Positions 47,620 through 57,198 of a stretch of DNA of 64,000 bases are shown one piece after another; the stretch's first letter is position 1; each line of letters opens with the position of its first letter. The translations under genes and the position numbers were made by a program. The DNA comes from Deltaproteobacteria bacterium. GTDB lineage: Bacteria > Myxococcota_A > Polyangia > Polyangiales > Polyangiaceae. The stretch lies in NCBI GenBank assembly GCA_016218915.1, contig JACRCQ010000027.1:1-64000 (forward strand), written 5' to 3'. The notes under the pieces are model-generated. The model had not been told where the DNA came from. It made no database searches and saw only the letters and a list, made by a program, of their open reading frames with translations.

Positions 47620-49734
47620 ATGCGCTTTGTTCGTTGCGCCGCTGCAGCGCTGCCCGTCTTGCTTTTTCCGGCAATCGCGCTGGCCCAGCCCGAGCCCAAA
47701 GCCCCGCCGACGACCGGCACGGCTGCGGCGCCAGCCCCAACGGCTGCTGAGCCTGCGCCAACCGACGCGCCCCCAGCGACCACCGGCACTGCGCTGCCCC
47801 CTGCCCCGCCCCCCCCCGCGCCTACTGGGACCGGGCGTCCGGCGCTGATCCCCTCTGGAGCGATCAACCCGAGCATGTTGCCCAGCAAGGGCACTCCGAT
47901 CACCACGACCGCAGCCGACGGCGGGCGAGATCTCGAGCGTTCGCGCGCCGAGATCGGCGCAAAGCCGTCAGATGTCTTTGCCGAAGACTGGTGGAACTTC
48001 TCCCGTCCGATCCTGGAGCTCCACGGCTACTTCCGCATGCGCGCGGAGCTGTTCCACAACTTCTCGCTCGGACGTCACGACACCACCACCTCAGCGCTCT
48101 GGCCTCAGCCTGCGGACCACACCTACGCCGACTGGGTTTCCAGCTCGCGCAGCACCTCGGGACACACGGTGCCCTATTGCGGAAGCCCGATGTACCCGGG
48201 TGGCATCAACTGCGAAGACAAGACGCAGTCCATGGCGAACATCCGGTTCCGGCTCAACCCGGAGCTGCACATCAGCGACAACCTTCGGATCATGAGCCAG
48301 GTCGACATGCTCGACAACCTCGTGATGGGCTCCACGCCCGAGGGCTACGCCAACACGCCCAACCCGAACGATCCATCCGCTGTGAACACGGGCTACTGGC
48401 GCACGAGCAACTCCGGCTACGTGCCGATCGGCGCCTTCTCCAACACCCAGGTCGAACCGACAGCTGGGCAGAACAGCTACAGGAACTCGATCGCGGTCAA
48501 GCGCGTCTGGGGCGAGTATGTCACGCCGATCGGACAGTTCCGCTTTGGTCGCATGCCTGACCACTGGGGTCTGGGCATGGTGCACAACTCCGGCGACACC
48601 TACGACTCGGACTACCAGTCCACGGTCGACCGGATCATGTTCACCACCCTGGTCAAGCCGCTCGACCTGTATGTGGGCGGCGCCTGGGACTTCCCCAACG
48701 AAGGGGCGACCAGCGCGAATACCAACAGCCAGCAGGGGCAGCCTTACGACGTCGCGCAGAACGACGACGTGAACCAGTACTCGCTGATCCTGGCGCGAAG
48801 GCGCAACCCCACGCTGCAGCGCATGGATCTCGCGCAGGGCGATGTGGTGGTCAACGGCGGCATGTACCTGTCGTTCCGTAACCAGTTCCTTGCAAACGAT
48901 CGGACATCTTCCAACACGGGCAACGCACAGGACCTCGGAGCCAACAACGACGCCATCCGGACCGGTTACGAGCGCCGCGCCTACTCGGCGTGGACGCCTG
49001 ACCTGTGGCTGCAGCTTCTCTACAAGAAGTTCAGGTTCGAGGCCGAAGGCGTGGCCATTGCCGGCTCTGCAGAATCGCTGCCCGGGGCTGCGTATCGCAA
49101 CACGATCGACACCACGAACAACGGGTACAAATTCCGGCAGTACGGCTTTAGCAGCCAGGCCGAGCTCAAAGCGGTCGAGGATCGGCTCCGTCTGAACTTC
49201 GGAACCGGCTGGGCATCGGGCGATCCGGAATCAGGGCTGCTCACTGCTGGCAACAACGGCTTCGAGGCGCACCCCAACAGCAACAAGCGCACCTACAAGC
49301 AGTTCAGGTTCAACCCGAATTACCGCGTCGACCTGATCATGTTCCGCCACATCCTCAACCGGGTGCAAGGCGCCTACTACTTCCGTCCGTCGGTCGACTA
49401 CGACTTTTCGCGCAACCCCAACGGGCAGCGCCTCGGTGGCGGCGCAGCGATCATCTGGAGCCGCGCCAGCGAGTTCGTCCAGACCCCAGGCCATCGCCGC
49501 GACCTCGGCGTGGAGATCGACCTGTCGATCTACTACCAGTCCAAGGACGGGTCGCTGAACGACGACCCGGACAAGATGGGCGGGTTCTTCACCATGCTCC
49601 AGTACGGTGTGCTCTTCCCGCTGAACGGGATGGACAACATGGGGAAAGACAAGGACGAAGCTGCGAGGCAGGGCATTGGGCTCAGCACCTCGGCTGCGCA
49701 GACCCTTCGTTGGTACGCTGGCATTCTGTTCTAG
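47620..49734 (+). CDS. Outer-membrane protein resembling TIGR04551 family
   Basis: About 704 residues. GAGGAG before the ATG at 47620 and the signal peptide ending AIALAQ fix the start. A Pro/Ala/Thr linker of about 70 residues precedes a long beta-rich region full of alternating aromatic/polar strands (LELHGYFRMRAELFHNFSLG, VWGEYVTPIGQFRFGRMPDH, LRLNFGTGWASGD), ending in Leu-Phe as beta-barrels do (WYAGILF). The N-terminal porin-like start and the length fit the TIGR04551 group known from myxobacteria, whose function is not established. It is probably a porin-like channel. Confidence 0.8.
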   Translation: MRFVRCAAAALPVLLFPAIALAQPEPKAPPTTGTAAAPAPTAAEPAPTDAPPATTGTALPPAPPPPAPTGTGRPALIPSGAINPSMLPSKGTPITTTAADGGRDLERSRAEIGAKPSDVFAEDWWNFSRPILELHGYFRMRAELFHNFSLGRHDTTTSALWPQPADHTYADWVSSSRSTSGHTVPYCGSPMYPGGINCEDKTQSMANIRFRLNPELHISDNLRIMSQVDMLDNLVMGSTPEGYANTPNPNDPSAVNTGYWRTSNSGYVPIGAFSNTQVEPTAGQNSYRNSIAVKRVWGEYVTPIGQFRFGRMPDHWGLGMVHNSGDTYDSDYQSTVDRIMFTTLVKPLDLYVGGAWDFPNEGATSANTNSQQGQPYDVAQNDDVNQYSLILARRRNPTLQRMDLAQGDVVVNGGMYLSFRNQFLANDRTSSNTGNAQDLGANNDAIRTGYERRAYSAWTPDLWLQLLYKKFRFEAEGVAIAGSAESLPGAAYRNTIDTTNNGYKFRQYGFSSQAELKAVEDRLRLNFGTGWASGDPESGLLTAGNNGFEAHPNSNKRTYKQFRFNPNYRVDLIMFRHILNRVQGAYYFRPSVDYDFSRNPNGQRLGGGAAIIWSRASEFVQTPGHRRDLGVEIDLSIYYQSKDGSLNDDPDKMGGFFTMLQYGVLFPLNGMDNMGKDKDEAARQGIGLSTSAAQTLRWYAGILF

Positions 49735-49775
49735 CGGCCGCTTGACCCGGGTTCGGGTTGCGCCACACTTGATGA

Positions 49776-50201
49776 ATGCGGTGCCCGCACGATGGCGATC
49801 CATCGGTGGTGCACGCCTGGGGCGCGGCAGCGATCGTGTGTGCGGCGATCGCGCTCGCTGGCTGTATCCCTACCGCTTCGGGACTCACGTACGCCTACGT
49901 GCCGGGGCGACGGCCGACCAAGCTGGTGGACCTCGAGCATCTCGGCCAGCCCCCTGCGGGCGCGCCTATGTGCTTGCCTGGCGAGACCGGCTGCATCGAG
50001 ACCGGATGGGGACCAGGTTGGGACATCGACAAGGGGCGCGAAGGTCAGCTGAAGTACCGTCACATGGCTGACAACCGACGGTCGCACGAGCTGGGCGAGC
50101 GAGCCACGCAGCGCAAGAACCCGCGTGGGGAGCCGTGCACGGTCTACTGGGAGAACGACGAGGACCTGGGCAGCGCACCTGTGGGGAGCTGCGGGCCGTA
50201 G
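49776..50201 (+). CDS. Small hypothetical lipoprotein
   Basis: Up to 141 residues with a hydrophobic segment ending AIALAGC and a soluble tail with cysteines in APMCLPGETGC, GEPCTVYW and a terminal GSCGP. The ATG at 49776 leaves a long polar n-region before the hydrophobic core; GTG codons at 49806 or 49809 would give a more ordinary signal peptide. No family recognised. It follows the outer-membrane protein by 41 bases and could be co-expressed with it. Confidence 0.62.
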   Translation: MRCPHDGDPSVVHAWGAAAIVCAAIALAGCIPTASGLTYAYVPGRRPTKLVDLEHLGQPPAGAPMCLPGETGCIETGWGPGWDIDKGREGQLKYRHMADNRRSHELGERATQRKNPRGEPCTVYWENDEDLGSAPVGSCGP

Positions 50202-50208
50202 CGGCGGT

Positions 50209-51000
50209 CTACGGCTCCTTTTCCTTCAATTCGATGAGCGCGGTCACGCCGACCGGATCATTGGACGGCGTGCCCACCGGCTGGTTCTCGATCACCTTGG
50301 TGATGCAGCGCACGACCTTGGGCGGGATGTTGCGCGCACTTGCCACGATGAGCCCTTCGGCCCGTCCGCGCGCTCGCACCAGGAACATCAGCTTCAGCCG
50401 CGCGCTCTGGGACTTGAGCCCGCCCTCGTCGACCACGCAATCGGCCATCTTCTTCGCGAGCTTCTTGAGCGAGCCTTGCGCGCGCCCCACAGCGCCGTTC
50501 TCGAACGATACGCTCACCACGCGCGCCTTGTACCCACCGCTGGTCTCGCCGTCGTCGCCGCCATCCTCGTCTTCTCCGGCATCGGACGCCCCTGCGCCTG
50601 CGTCCGACTCAGGCTCGGGTCCGTGCAGCATGCCGAGCTCCTCGGCGAGCGTGCGCGTGTCGACGAGGATATGGAGCGGCGGGTCGAGCTCTTCCGGCGC
50701 CAGGCAACGCTCTTTGCCTGAGTGGCCGTCGACTTCCTTGCCGTAGTAGCAGGTCAGCCCGGCGTTCGAGGCAGCCGGCGCAGGGGCCGCAGGAGCGCTG
50801 GCGTGGGGACGAGGCGCGCGAGCATCCACGGCTGCGACGCCGGCGTCGCGCGCGGTGTGCCCCTTGCGACGCTTCTTGCGTTCAGCGTTCGCGTCAGGAG
50901 CGCAGAGAAACGATGCGATCAACAGGGCGGCGACTGCGCCGAGGCCAAGGGCGGCTGCGGTTCTGCTTCGATACGACAACACGACTGCGATGTGCTCCAT
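50209..51000 (-). CDS. Exported hypothetical protein, AgmX-like C-terminus
   Basis: A 263-residue protein with an N-terminal membrane segment or signal (AAALGLGAVAALLIASFLCAP), a basic RKKRRKGH stretch, and a low-complexity Ala/Pro then Asp/Gly/Glu linker. The last 85 residues form a small domain (KKMADCVVDEGGL, LKLMFLVRARGRAEG, VVRCITKVIENQPVG) that resembles the C-terminal TonB-like domain of myxobacterial AgmX/GltJ-type motility and envelope proteins. That likeness is by eye only. It converges on the previous gene with seven bases between stops. Confidence 0.65.
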   Translation of the reverse strand: MEHIAVVLSYRSRTAAALGLGAVAALLIASFLCAPDANAERKKRRKGHTARDAGVAAVDARAPRPHASAPAAPAPAASNAGLTCYYGKEVDGHSGKERCLAPEELDPPLHILVDTRTLAEELGMLHGPEPESDAGAGASDAGEDEDGGDDGETSGGYKARVVSVSFENGAVGRAQGSLKKLAKKMADCVVDEGGLKSQSARLKLMFLVRARGRAEGLIVASARNIPPKVVRCITKVIENQPVGTPSNDPVGVTALIELKEKEP

Positions 51001-51068
51001 CCGGCCCGAGGGCCGGGTCCATGGATTGTCTTGGCGGGCTCGCCCCGCAAGACTAGGTTGGCAACGCC

Positions 51069-52478
51069 ATGATACGCAACCCTGCCCCCTCCACCCCTCC
51101 GAGCGGAATGCGGGAATTGTTTGGCACCGACGGCATCCGCGGCGTTGCCAACGAGCACCCGATGACGCCCGAGCTCGCTCTGCGGCTCGGCCGCGCCATT
51201 GCCTTTGTCGCTGGCCGCGGCAAGCACCGACGCTGCCGCGTGGTCATCGGCAAGGACACGCGTCTTTCGGGCTACATGCTCGAGACCGCGCTCGCCTCTG
51301 GCATCTGCGCCATGGGAGGCAACGTCATGCTCTCCGGGCCGATTCCCACTCCGGCCGTTGCGCACCTGACCGTGAGCATGCGCGCCGACGCAGGAGTGGT
51401 GATCTCGGCCAGCCACAATCCGTTCCGGGACAACGGCATCAAGATCTTCGGTCCTGACGGGTTCAAGCTCCCGGACGAGCAGGAGCTGGAGATCGAGAGG
51501 CTGCTGCGCTCCAAGGACCTCGACCGCCACAACCCGACCGGCTCCGGCATCGGCTCGGCAATTCGCGTCGATGACGCGAAAGGACGCTACGTCGTCTACA
51601 CCAAGCAGACGTTCCCCAAGGATCTCACCCTGGATGGCGTGAAGATCGTGATCGATGCCGCGCATGGCGCTGCCTACAAGGTGGCCCCTGCGGTGTTCTC
51701 CGAGCTCGGCGCTGACGTCGTGACGATCGGCTGCCGTCCCAACGGCAAGAACATCAACCGCGAGTTCGGCGCGCTGTACCCGCAAAAGGCGCAGCAGGAA
51801 GTGATCGATCACTGCGCCCAGATCGGCATCACGCTCGATGGCGACGCGGACCGGGTGATCCTCATCGACGATGCTGGAAACCTGGTCGACGGCGATCAGA
51901 TCATGGCGCTGTACGCCACGCAGCAGCTCGGGCTCGATCTGCTCCCCAAGCGCTCCATGGTCGCCACGGTCATGTCCAACCTCGGCCTCGAGCGCGCGGT
52001 CGAGGCTGCTGGCGGCAAGCTCGTGCGCTCCGCGGTCGGCGATCGCTACGTCGTGGAAGAGATGCGACGCGAGGGGTACACGTTCGGCGGTGAGCAATCA
52101 GGCCACCTGATCTTCCTGGATCACGCCTCGACCGGAGACGGCATCGTCGCGGCGCTTCAGGTTCTCGCGATCATGCTCAGAAAAGGGCGTCCGCTGTCCG
52201 AGCTCGCGGCCAAGGTCATGCAGCGCGTGCCGCAGATCCTCAAGAACGTCACGCTGCCGGAGCGACGTCCGATCGATCAGATGCCCTTGCTGCGCAAGGC
52301 GATGACCCGGGTCGAGAGCGAGCTGGGTCGCAACGGACGGGTGCTCGTGCGTTGGAGCGGCACCGAGCCCAAGCTGCGCGTGATGGTCGAAGGGCCGGAC
52401 GAGTCGCTCATCGCCTCCTACGCCGCTGACATGGTCGAGCAGGCGCAGCGCGACATCCCGGCCGATTCTCCCACGTGA
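51069..52478 (+). CDS. glmM: Phosphoglucosamine mutase
   Basis: A 469-residue enzyme that converts glucosamine-6-phosphate to glucosamine-1-phosphate, a step towards UDP-GlcNAc for peptidoglycan and LPS. Visible are the start FGTDGIRG, the phosphoserine loop [12 protein letters not shown], the metal loop LDGDADRV, the sugar-specificity GEQSGHL and the phosphate-binding [12 protein letters not shown], all as in GlmM rather than PGM. Normal GlmM is about 445 residues, so ATG at 51108 (MRELFGTDG) is an alternative start. An ABC transporter gene follows four bases downstream, suggesting one transcript. Confidence 0.95.
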   Translation: MIRNPAPSTPPSGMRELFGTDGIRGVANEHPMTPELALRLGRAIAFVAGRGKHRRCRVVIGKDTRLSGYMLETALASGICAMGGNVMLSGPIPTPAVAHLTVSMRADAGVVISASHNPFRDNGIKIFGPDGFKLPDEQELEIERLLRSKDLDRHNPTGSGIGSAIRVDDAKGRYVVYTKQTFPKDLTLDGVKIVIDAAHGAAYKVAPAVFSELGADVVTIGCRPNGKNINREFGALYPQKAQQEVIDHCAQIGITLDGDADRVILIDDAGNLVDGDQIMALYATQQLGLDLLPKRSMVATVMSNLGLERAVEAAGGKLVRSAVGDRYVVEEMRREGYTFGGEQSGHLIFLDHASTGDGIVAALQVLAIMLRKGRPLSELAAKVMQRVPQILKNVTLPERRPIDQMPLLRKAMTRVESELGRNGRVLVRWSGTEPKLRVMVEGPDESLIASYAADMVEQAQRDIPADSPT

Positions 52479-52482
52479 TTCC

Positions 52483-53148
52483 ATGACCGACGTCGTCGAA
52501 GCCACAGCGCTGCGCCGGACCTTCGGCGCGCGCGTCGCCCTCGAAGGCGTCGATCTCCGGGTTGCGCAGGGCGACTTCCTCGCCATCATGGGGCCATCCG
52601 GCTCCGGCAAGAGCACGCTGCTCGGCATCATCGGCGGGCTCGATACGAGCTACCAGGGATCGCTCAAGCTCTTCGGACAAGCGACGTCGGTCCTGTCCGA
52701 TCGGGAGCTGTCGCTGCTTCGCGGCAAGCGCATCGGCTTCGTCTTCCAGGCATTCTTCCTGCTGGAGCACCAGAGCGTGCTCGACAACGTCCTCGTGCCT
52801 TCCCTGTTCGTGCCGCGCACGGACGCCAAGACTGCGGCGCTGCAAGCGCTGGATCGTGTCGGGCTCGCAGACCGCGCAGCGGATCGCGTCGACACCCTCT
52901 CGGGCGGGCAACGGCAGCGCGTGGCGATTGCGCGCGCCATCGCGCACCAGCCTTCCATGCTTCTGTGCGACGAGCCCACGGGGAACCTCGACAAGGAGAC
53001 CGCATCGCGCATCGTCGAGATCTTTGCTTCGCTCCATCGCGAAGGCACGACCGTGATCTGCGCGACGCACGAGGATCGTCTTGCCGAAGTGGCAACGACC
53101 ACGCTCCGTCTTTCCGAAGGCCGCGTCAGCAAGGAGCAGGCGTCATGA
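52483..53148 (+). CDS. ABC transporter ATP-binding protein (LolD/MacB type)
   Basis: A 221-residue ATPase. Walker A GPSGSGKST, the Q-loop, signature LSGGQRQRVAIARA, Walker B MLLCDEPTGNLD and the H-loop CATHED are all intact. Its size and wording fit the MacB/LolD subfamily, which works with FtsX-like permeases in mechanotransmission at the inner membrane rather than transport through it. Its stop overlaps the permease start as ATGA, so the two form a coupled pair. Confidence 0.94.
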   Translation: MTDVVEATALRRTFGARVALEGVDLRVAQGDFLAIMGPSGSGKSTLLGIIGGLDTSYQGSLKLFGQATSVLSDRELSLLRGKRIGFVFQAFFLLEHQSVLDNVLVPSLFVPRTDAKTAALQALDRVGLADRAADRVDTLSGGQRQRVAIARAIAHQPSMLLCDEPTGNLDKETASRIVEIFASLHREGTTVICATHEDRLAEVATTTLRLSEGRVSKEQAS

Positions 53149-54539
53149 AGGCTGCGAGCCTGGCGCTGCTGGTGGCAAGGGACTTGCGACGCGCGCGTGG
53201 CGCGCTCGCGGCTGCGGGCTTCGGGATCATCGCTGGCACGGCGGCGCTGTTCTTCTTCCTGTCGCTCGGCCTGGGCGTGCGCAGCGTGCTGCTCGGCAGC
53301 GTGTTCCCGCTCGACAAGATCGAGCTGGAGCCTGCAGCCAAGGCAGATCCCGGGCTGCTGGCGCTCGTGCTCGGCTCCAGCCCGATGCCTGGGATTCCTG
53401 GCGACGTCGTGGATCAGGTCCGGGCCTGGCCTGAGCTGGTTCGCGTGTACCCCAAGCTGAAGTTTGCTTTCCCGAGCACGGCGCGCGGCGGAGCCGAGGT
53501 ATTCGGGCAGGACATCGGCACCAGCGAGATGCTGGGAGATGGGGTCGACCCTGCGCTCGTGGAAGCGGACGTCAAGCCGCCCTGGCGATTCGAGGACACG
53601 TGGGAATCAGGCGGACCGAGCTGTCGCAGCGACGACGCATGCGCTTCTCCCAAGTACTGCGAGCGCGCATCGACTGAGACCGAAGGCAAGTGCGTGGACC
53701 CGGTCCCGGTGCTGGTCAGCCGGTATCTCGTGGAGATCTTCAACAAGGGCGTGGCGCCTGCGCACGGCCTTCCTCCTGTGGGAGAGTCGCTGATCTCGCG
53801 GGCCAATGGAGTCACGTTCAACCTACGACTGGGGGAGTCACTTCTGGGACGAGCGAAGCTCGGTGCGCCGCGAACCGTGCGGGCACGCGTGGTTGGAGTC
53901 TCTTCGCGCGCGATCGATCTCGGCATGACCCTGCCGCTGCCCACGATTCGTCGTTGGAACAAGGAATACGCCGGGGAGCAGGCGGCCAACTCGTTCTCGA
54001 GCTTGCTGGTCGAAGTGAAGTCGCCAGGCGACGCCGGGCAGGTCATTGCGCGCGCATCCAAGACAGGGCTGGTACCGCATGACACGCGGGCGCGGGATGT
54101 GAGCGTGCTGATCGACGGGATCCTCGCGCTTCTGACCTTGGTTGCCACGGTGATCCTGCTCGTGTCGGCTTCGAACATCGCGTACACGTTCCGCGCGCTC
54201 CTGCACGAGCGCAGGGCCACGATCGGGTTGTATCGGGCTGTGGGCGCCACGCGCCTCGACATCGAAGCGTGGGTGCTGTCGCTTGCGGCGGTGGTCGGAG
54301 CCGTGTGCGGATCGATCGGGTTGGCGATCGGATGGATGGCCGCGTTCGTGGCGGATCACGTTGCGTCCGCGCGTCTGCCAGACTTCCCGTTCAAACCAGA
54401 GAGCTTCTTTGCCTATCCGTGGTGGCTCGTGTGCGGAGCGGTCGTGTTCGGAGCCTTGTTCGCGATCGTGGGAGCGATCGGGCCGGCTCGCGCAGCTGCG
54501 AAGGTGGACCCGCGCGAAGCGTTGCTGCAGGGGGGATGA
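53145..54539 (+). CDS. FtsX-like permease (MacB/LolC/E type) with Cys-rich insertion
   Basis: A 464-residue permease. One helix near the N-terminus (AAGFGIIAGTAALFFFLSLG), a periplasmic domain of about 290 residues, then three helices with the FtsX block (HERRATIGLYRAVGATRLDI). In the periplasmic domain lies a small disulfide-type insert (CRSDDACASPKYC to KCVDP), not usual in LolC, LolE or MacB. With the ATPase it could extract lipoproteins, plausible in a genome so rich in them, or power efflux through an unlinked TolC. No adaptor gene is adjacent. Confidence 0.88.
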   Translation: MKAASLALLVARDLRRARGALAAAGFGIIAGTAALFFFLSLGLGVRSVLLGSVFPLDKIELEPAAKADPGLLALVLGSSPMPGIPGDVVDQVRAWPELVRVYPKLKFAFPSTARGGAEVFGQDIGTSEMLGDGVDPALVEADVKPPWRFEDTWESGGPSCRSDDACASPKYCERASTETEGKCVDPVPVLVSRYLVEIFNKGVAPAHGLPPVGESLISRANGVTFNLRLGESLLGRAKLGAPRTVRARVVGVSSRAIDLGMTLPLPTIRRWNKEYAGEQAANSFSSLLVEVKSPGDAGQVIARASKTGLVPHDTRARDVSVLIDGILALLTLVATVILLVSASNIAYTFRALLHERRATIGLYRAVGATRLDIEAWVLSLAAVVGAVCGSIGLAIGWMAAFVADHVASARLPDFPFKPESFFAYPWWLVCGAVVFGALFAIVGAIGPARAAAKVDPREALLQGG

Positions 54540-54551
54540 AGTCGGGACGCG

Positions 54552-55280
54552 TCAGACGACTTCGACGAGCAGCACGTCGCGTCCGAATCCCTGGGAGCCG
54601 CCGGTCACGACCAGCTCAGCCATGTACAGCCCAGGCTCGTCAGGAAGGGTCCAGCGCATGTTGCCTTCGGTCGAGCTCTCCAGCACGCCCCCTGACACGG
54701 TCCACTCGGTTGCCCCTTGCCGCTGCGACACCGGCCTGAGCTCCACAGAGCACCCGTTCTGGCCGACAACAGCGATTCTGACGCCGGGACCGTCGCCGAA
54801 GCGGGAGGTTGCCAGCTTGTCGTAGACGACCGCTTTGCCGTTTTCGATGCGGAACTCGAGGGTCTTGTCCAGGGTCTTGCAGGAGTCGGTGTTGTTGGTT
54901 GGCTCCGGCGGGTATGTGTTCGCACGCACGGAGAACGATCCAGCTGGCGATGACCCACCGGCGTCCGAGCCCGCGTCGCCATTCATGCGCAGCCGGATGA
55001 TGACTCCCTTGTCGAGGACCTGGATCTTTTCGAGCTCTGCGCCGACGAGGTCATGGACCGAGACGTCGGACCACCGCGCACACTCGTACGGTCCGCAGGC
55101 GTCTAGGCGAACCTCCACGATGGAACCGTCCCATGCAGCCTGCGCCTTGAGCGCCTCTGGGGCGATATCTTCGCAGGTCAGCGGCGGTGCGGGGTCGCAG
55201 GCAGTGAGGCCCACGGCTCCGAGTGCAGCGGCCGCAACCCCCATGCGAGCGGTTACGAACAAGAGCTTCCTTTTCACCAT
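54552..55280 (-). CDS. Hypothetical lipoprotein
   Basis: A 242-residue protein. AAGGAGAG before the ATG at 55280 decides the start. The signal peptide ends GLTAC. The mature protein has six or seven cysteines (PLTCEDIAPE, DACGPYEC, NTDSCKTL, QNGCSVELR) and beta-type sequence through the middle; the C-terminal 60 residues (LPDEPGLYMAELVVTGG) look like an Ig-like or carbohydrate-binding strand set. No family recognised. Its start overlaps the end of the B12-binding radical SAM gene by seven bases, so the two are coupled. Confidence 0.75.
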   Translation of the reverse strand: MVKRKLLFVTARMGVAAAALGAVGLTACDPAPPLTCEDIAPEALKAQAAWDGSIVEVRLDACGPYECARWSDVSVHDLVGAELEKIQVLDKGVIIRLRMNGDAGSDAGGSSPAGSFSVRANTYPPEPTNNTDSCKTLDKTLEFRIENGKAVVYDKLATSRFGDGPGVRIAVVGQNGCSVELRPVSQRQGATEWTVSGGVLESSTEGNMRWTLPDEPGLYMAELVVTGGSQGFGRDVLLVEVV

Positions 55281-56914
55281 CGCGATCGTCTCTCCTTCAA
55301 GCAAGACGGACCTGCCCGTCCGTACTCCCGCGGCCCGCCTGCCGCCGCAACCCTCATTTCCAGGCGTTTCTTGCATCCGCGCAGCGCTGACAGGAACCCC
55401 ATGTCCGCCGCCGAAATCCGTCGTCCAAGCGCCAGCGTGAAGGCGCTGATCGCCTCGTTGTCGGAGGGGTCTGCATCGCGGACGAAGTCGATCGCTTCTC
55501 GCAGCCGTGCCACAGTATCCGAACCGATTTCGCGGGAAAGCTGCGCGAGGCTCTGGCGTTCCCCAGGCTCCACCAGCTCTGGGTGGAACCGCTCGAACAC
55601 CTCGAACTCCAGACGGAAGGAGGCGTTGAGGTTCGCGACGTCGTCCAGCCCGGAATTGCGCGTGCGGAAGGCGAACGAAGCGATTCTGAACAGTAGCTCG
55701 ACCTTTGGATCGCGGATTTCGTAGGTCCACGACAGGAAGCTGCCGCGCAGCCTCCCCTGGCGGGACAACGTCTGGTGCAGCGGCGTGCCCGCATACACCT
55801 CGACCCTGCCGAAGTTGAACGGAACCTCCGCATGATCGGCGAGGAAGTCCACTTCGACGGCAACGCCTTCCAGCGTGGCCTCGGGGTGGAAGAGCAGCAG
55901 GTTGAAGGAGTGGTAGATCCCGAGCTGTGCGAGAATTCCAAGGGCCCGCGCGTTGTCGTGAGGGCCGATCCGACGGCTCAGGCTCAGGATACCTTCCGAC
56001 GACTGCGTCTCGACTCCAACGTATACGCGCACCAGCCCCATCTCGCGCAACAGGCGAAACAGCTCGACATCGACATCGTTCGGCCGGCACTTGAGGACCA
56101 GGGCGACGTCCACGAGCCCTGCCTCGCGCATCGACCGATGAAGGGCGCGACAGCGATCGAGATTGGCACGCAGCGAAGGGACGAAGAAGTTGTCATCGTG
56201 AAATACGAAGAGCCGGATGCCGCGCTGGTGGTACTCCTGCTTCATCTCCGCTACGACGTTGTCCATGCTTCGCATCCGGACGCGGGGCCCCAGAGCGGTG
56301 CTGTTGTAGGCATGTATGCAGCAGAACGCACAGTCGCCGTAGCATCCCCGACTGGCAACCAGCGGAGCTCCTTTCACATCGAAGATCAGCGAGGCCTGGG
56401 AGCTTCTCAGGGGGAAGGCAAGCGCGTCGAGCTGGGGCGCTGCGCGCGGAGGGCCGGTCACGATCGTGTCCCCTTCGCGCACGGCGAGGCCGGCCAGCGG
56501 GCGAAGAGGCCGGTCGTCGCACAGCAGCTCGCACAGCTCGCCGAGCGTCTGCTCGCCGTCGTGGCGAACCACGGAATCCACGGCAGGATAGCCGCGCAGC
56601 AGGGCTTCGTGCTCCAGGGTAGCGAAGTGCCCGCCCACGCAGATGTGGCCGGCAAAGCCCCGCGCACGGAGCTCGGAGGCGAAGCCGAGCATCTCGGCAG
56701 CGCGCACCTGAAAGGCTAGCGACAGGCCGCAAAGGAGCGCGTCGGATGCCAGCACGGCCTCGATCGCACGCTCATGGTCCTCTGGGGCGTTGCACGCGAC
56801 GATCAGCGGTTCGAACCCGAGCTGGTGGACGGCTGCGGCCAGGTAGCGCAGCGACAGGTTCTCTCCATGCTCGGCTCCCACGAGCGCAACGGTGCGGCGG
56901 GGGAGCAGCGGCAT
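55274..56914 (-). CDS. B12-binding domain radical SAM protein
   Basis: A 546-residue cytosolic enzyme. The N-terminal 150 residues form a Rossmann-like cobalamin-binding domain (VALVGAEHGENLSLRYLAAA, ICVGGHFATLEHEALLR), lacking the DxHxxG His motif as is usual for this class. The radical SAM core has CYGDCAFC with the CxxxCxxC cluster and HDDNFFVPS, FNFGRVEVYAGTP further on. Class B radical SAM enzymes methylate or rearrange unactivated carbons in cofactors, lipids (HpnP, hopanoid-type) or natural products. There is no lipid or pigment cluster here, so the substrate is open. It is coupled to the downstream lipoprotein. Confidence 0.88.
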   Translation of the reverse strand: MPLLPRRTVALVGAEHGENLSLRYLAAAVHQLGFEPLIVACNAPEDHERAIEAVLASDALLCGLSLAFQVRAAEMLGFASELRARGFAGHICVGGHFATLEHEALLRGYPAVDSVVRHDGEQTLGELCELLCDDRPLRPLAGLAVREGDTIVTGPPRAAPQLDALAFPLRSSQASLIFDVKGAPLVASRGCYGDCAFCCIHAYNSTALGPRVRMRSMDNVVAEMKQEYHQRGIRLFVFHDDNFFVPSLRANLDRCRALHRSMREAGLVDVALVLKCRPNDVDVELFRLLREMGLVRVYVGVETQSSEGILSLSRRIGPHDNARALGILAQLGIYHSFNLLLFHPEATLEGVAVEVDFLADHAEVPFNFGRVEVYAGTPLHQTLSRQGRLRGSFLSWTYEIRDPKVELLFRIASFAFRTRNSGLDDVANLNASFRLEFEVFERFHPELVEPGERQSLAQLSREIGSDTVARLREAIDFVRDADPSDNEAISAFTLALGRRISAADMGFLSALRGCKKRLEMRVAAAGGPREYGRAGPSCLKERRSRW

Positions 56915-56939
56915 GGGTCCATGATACCATTCTGAGAAG

Positions 56940-56990
56940 ACCTACATGGATCTCGCAGATCGACTGGGATCTGACGCGTCCCATGTAGGT
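56940..56990. promoter_or_regulatory. Nested inverted repeat in a divergent promoter region
   Basis: ACCTACATGG (56940-56949) pairs perfectly with CCATGTAGGT (56981-56990), and inside it CAGATC (56956-56961) pairs with GATCTG (56968-56973) around a six-base loop. It lies 25 bases upstream of the radical SAM start and about 210 before the thioredoxin-like gene. It could be an operator or a 5' leader hairpin of either transcript. Confidence 0.6.
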
Positions 56991-57198
56991 GACGTGGATC
57001 CCCGCGTGTTTCAGCCAAATCAGGGCAGATCTCCGCGCCGAGGGCGCGTGGCGAGGATGGACCAGTGCCTTGGGCTCGTATCCAAGCAAACCGCGGGCCA
57101 AGACGCGCCGACACGCGCCTCAGGCACATATCCTGCTCCCATTCCGCTCCGAGTGCCCGACGGCCACGCGCCGTGGGCATGCCCCTGAGAGGCTCGCC

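Noticed and set aside
56915..57198. Cobalamin riboswitch upstream of the B12-binding radical SAM gene
   Set aside because: No B12-box sequence; only the nested inverted repeat was found.
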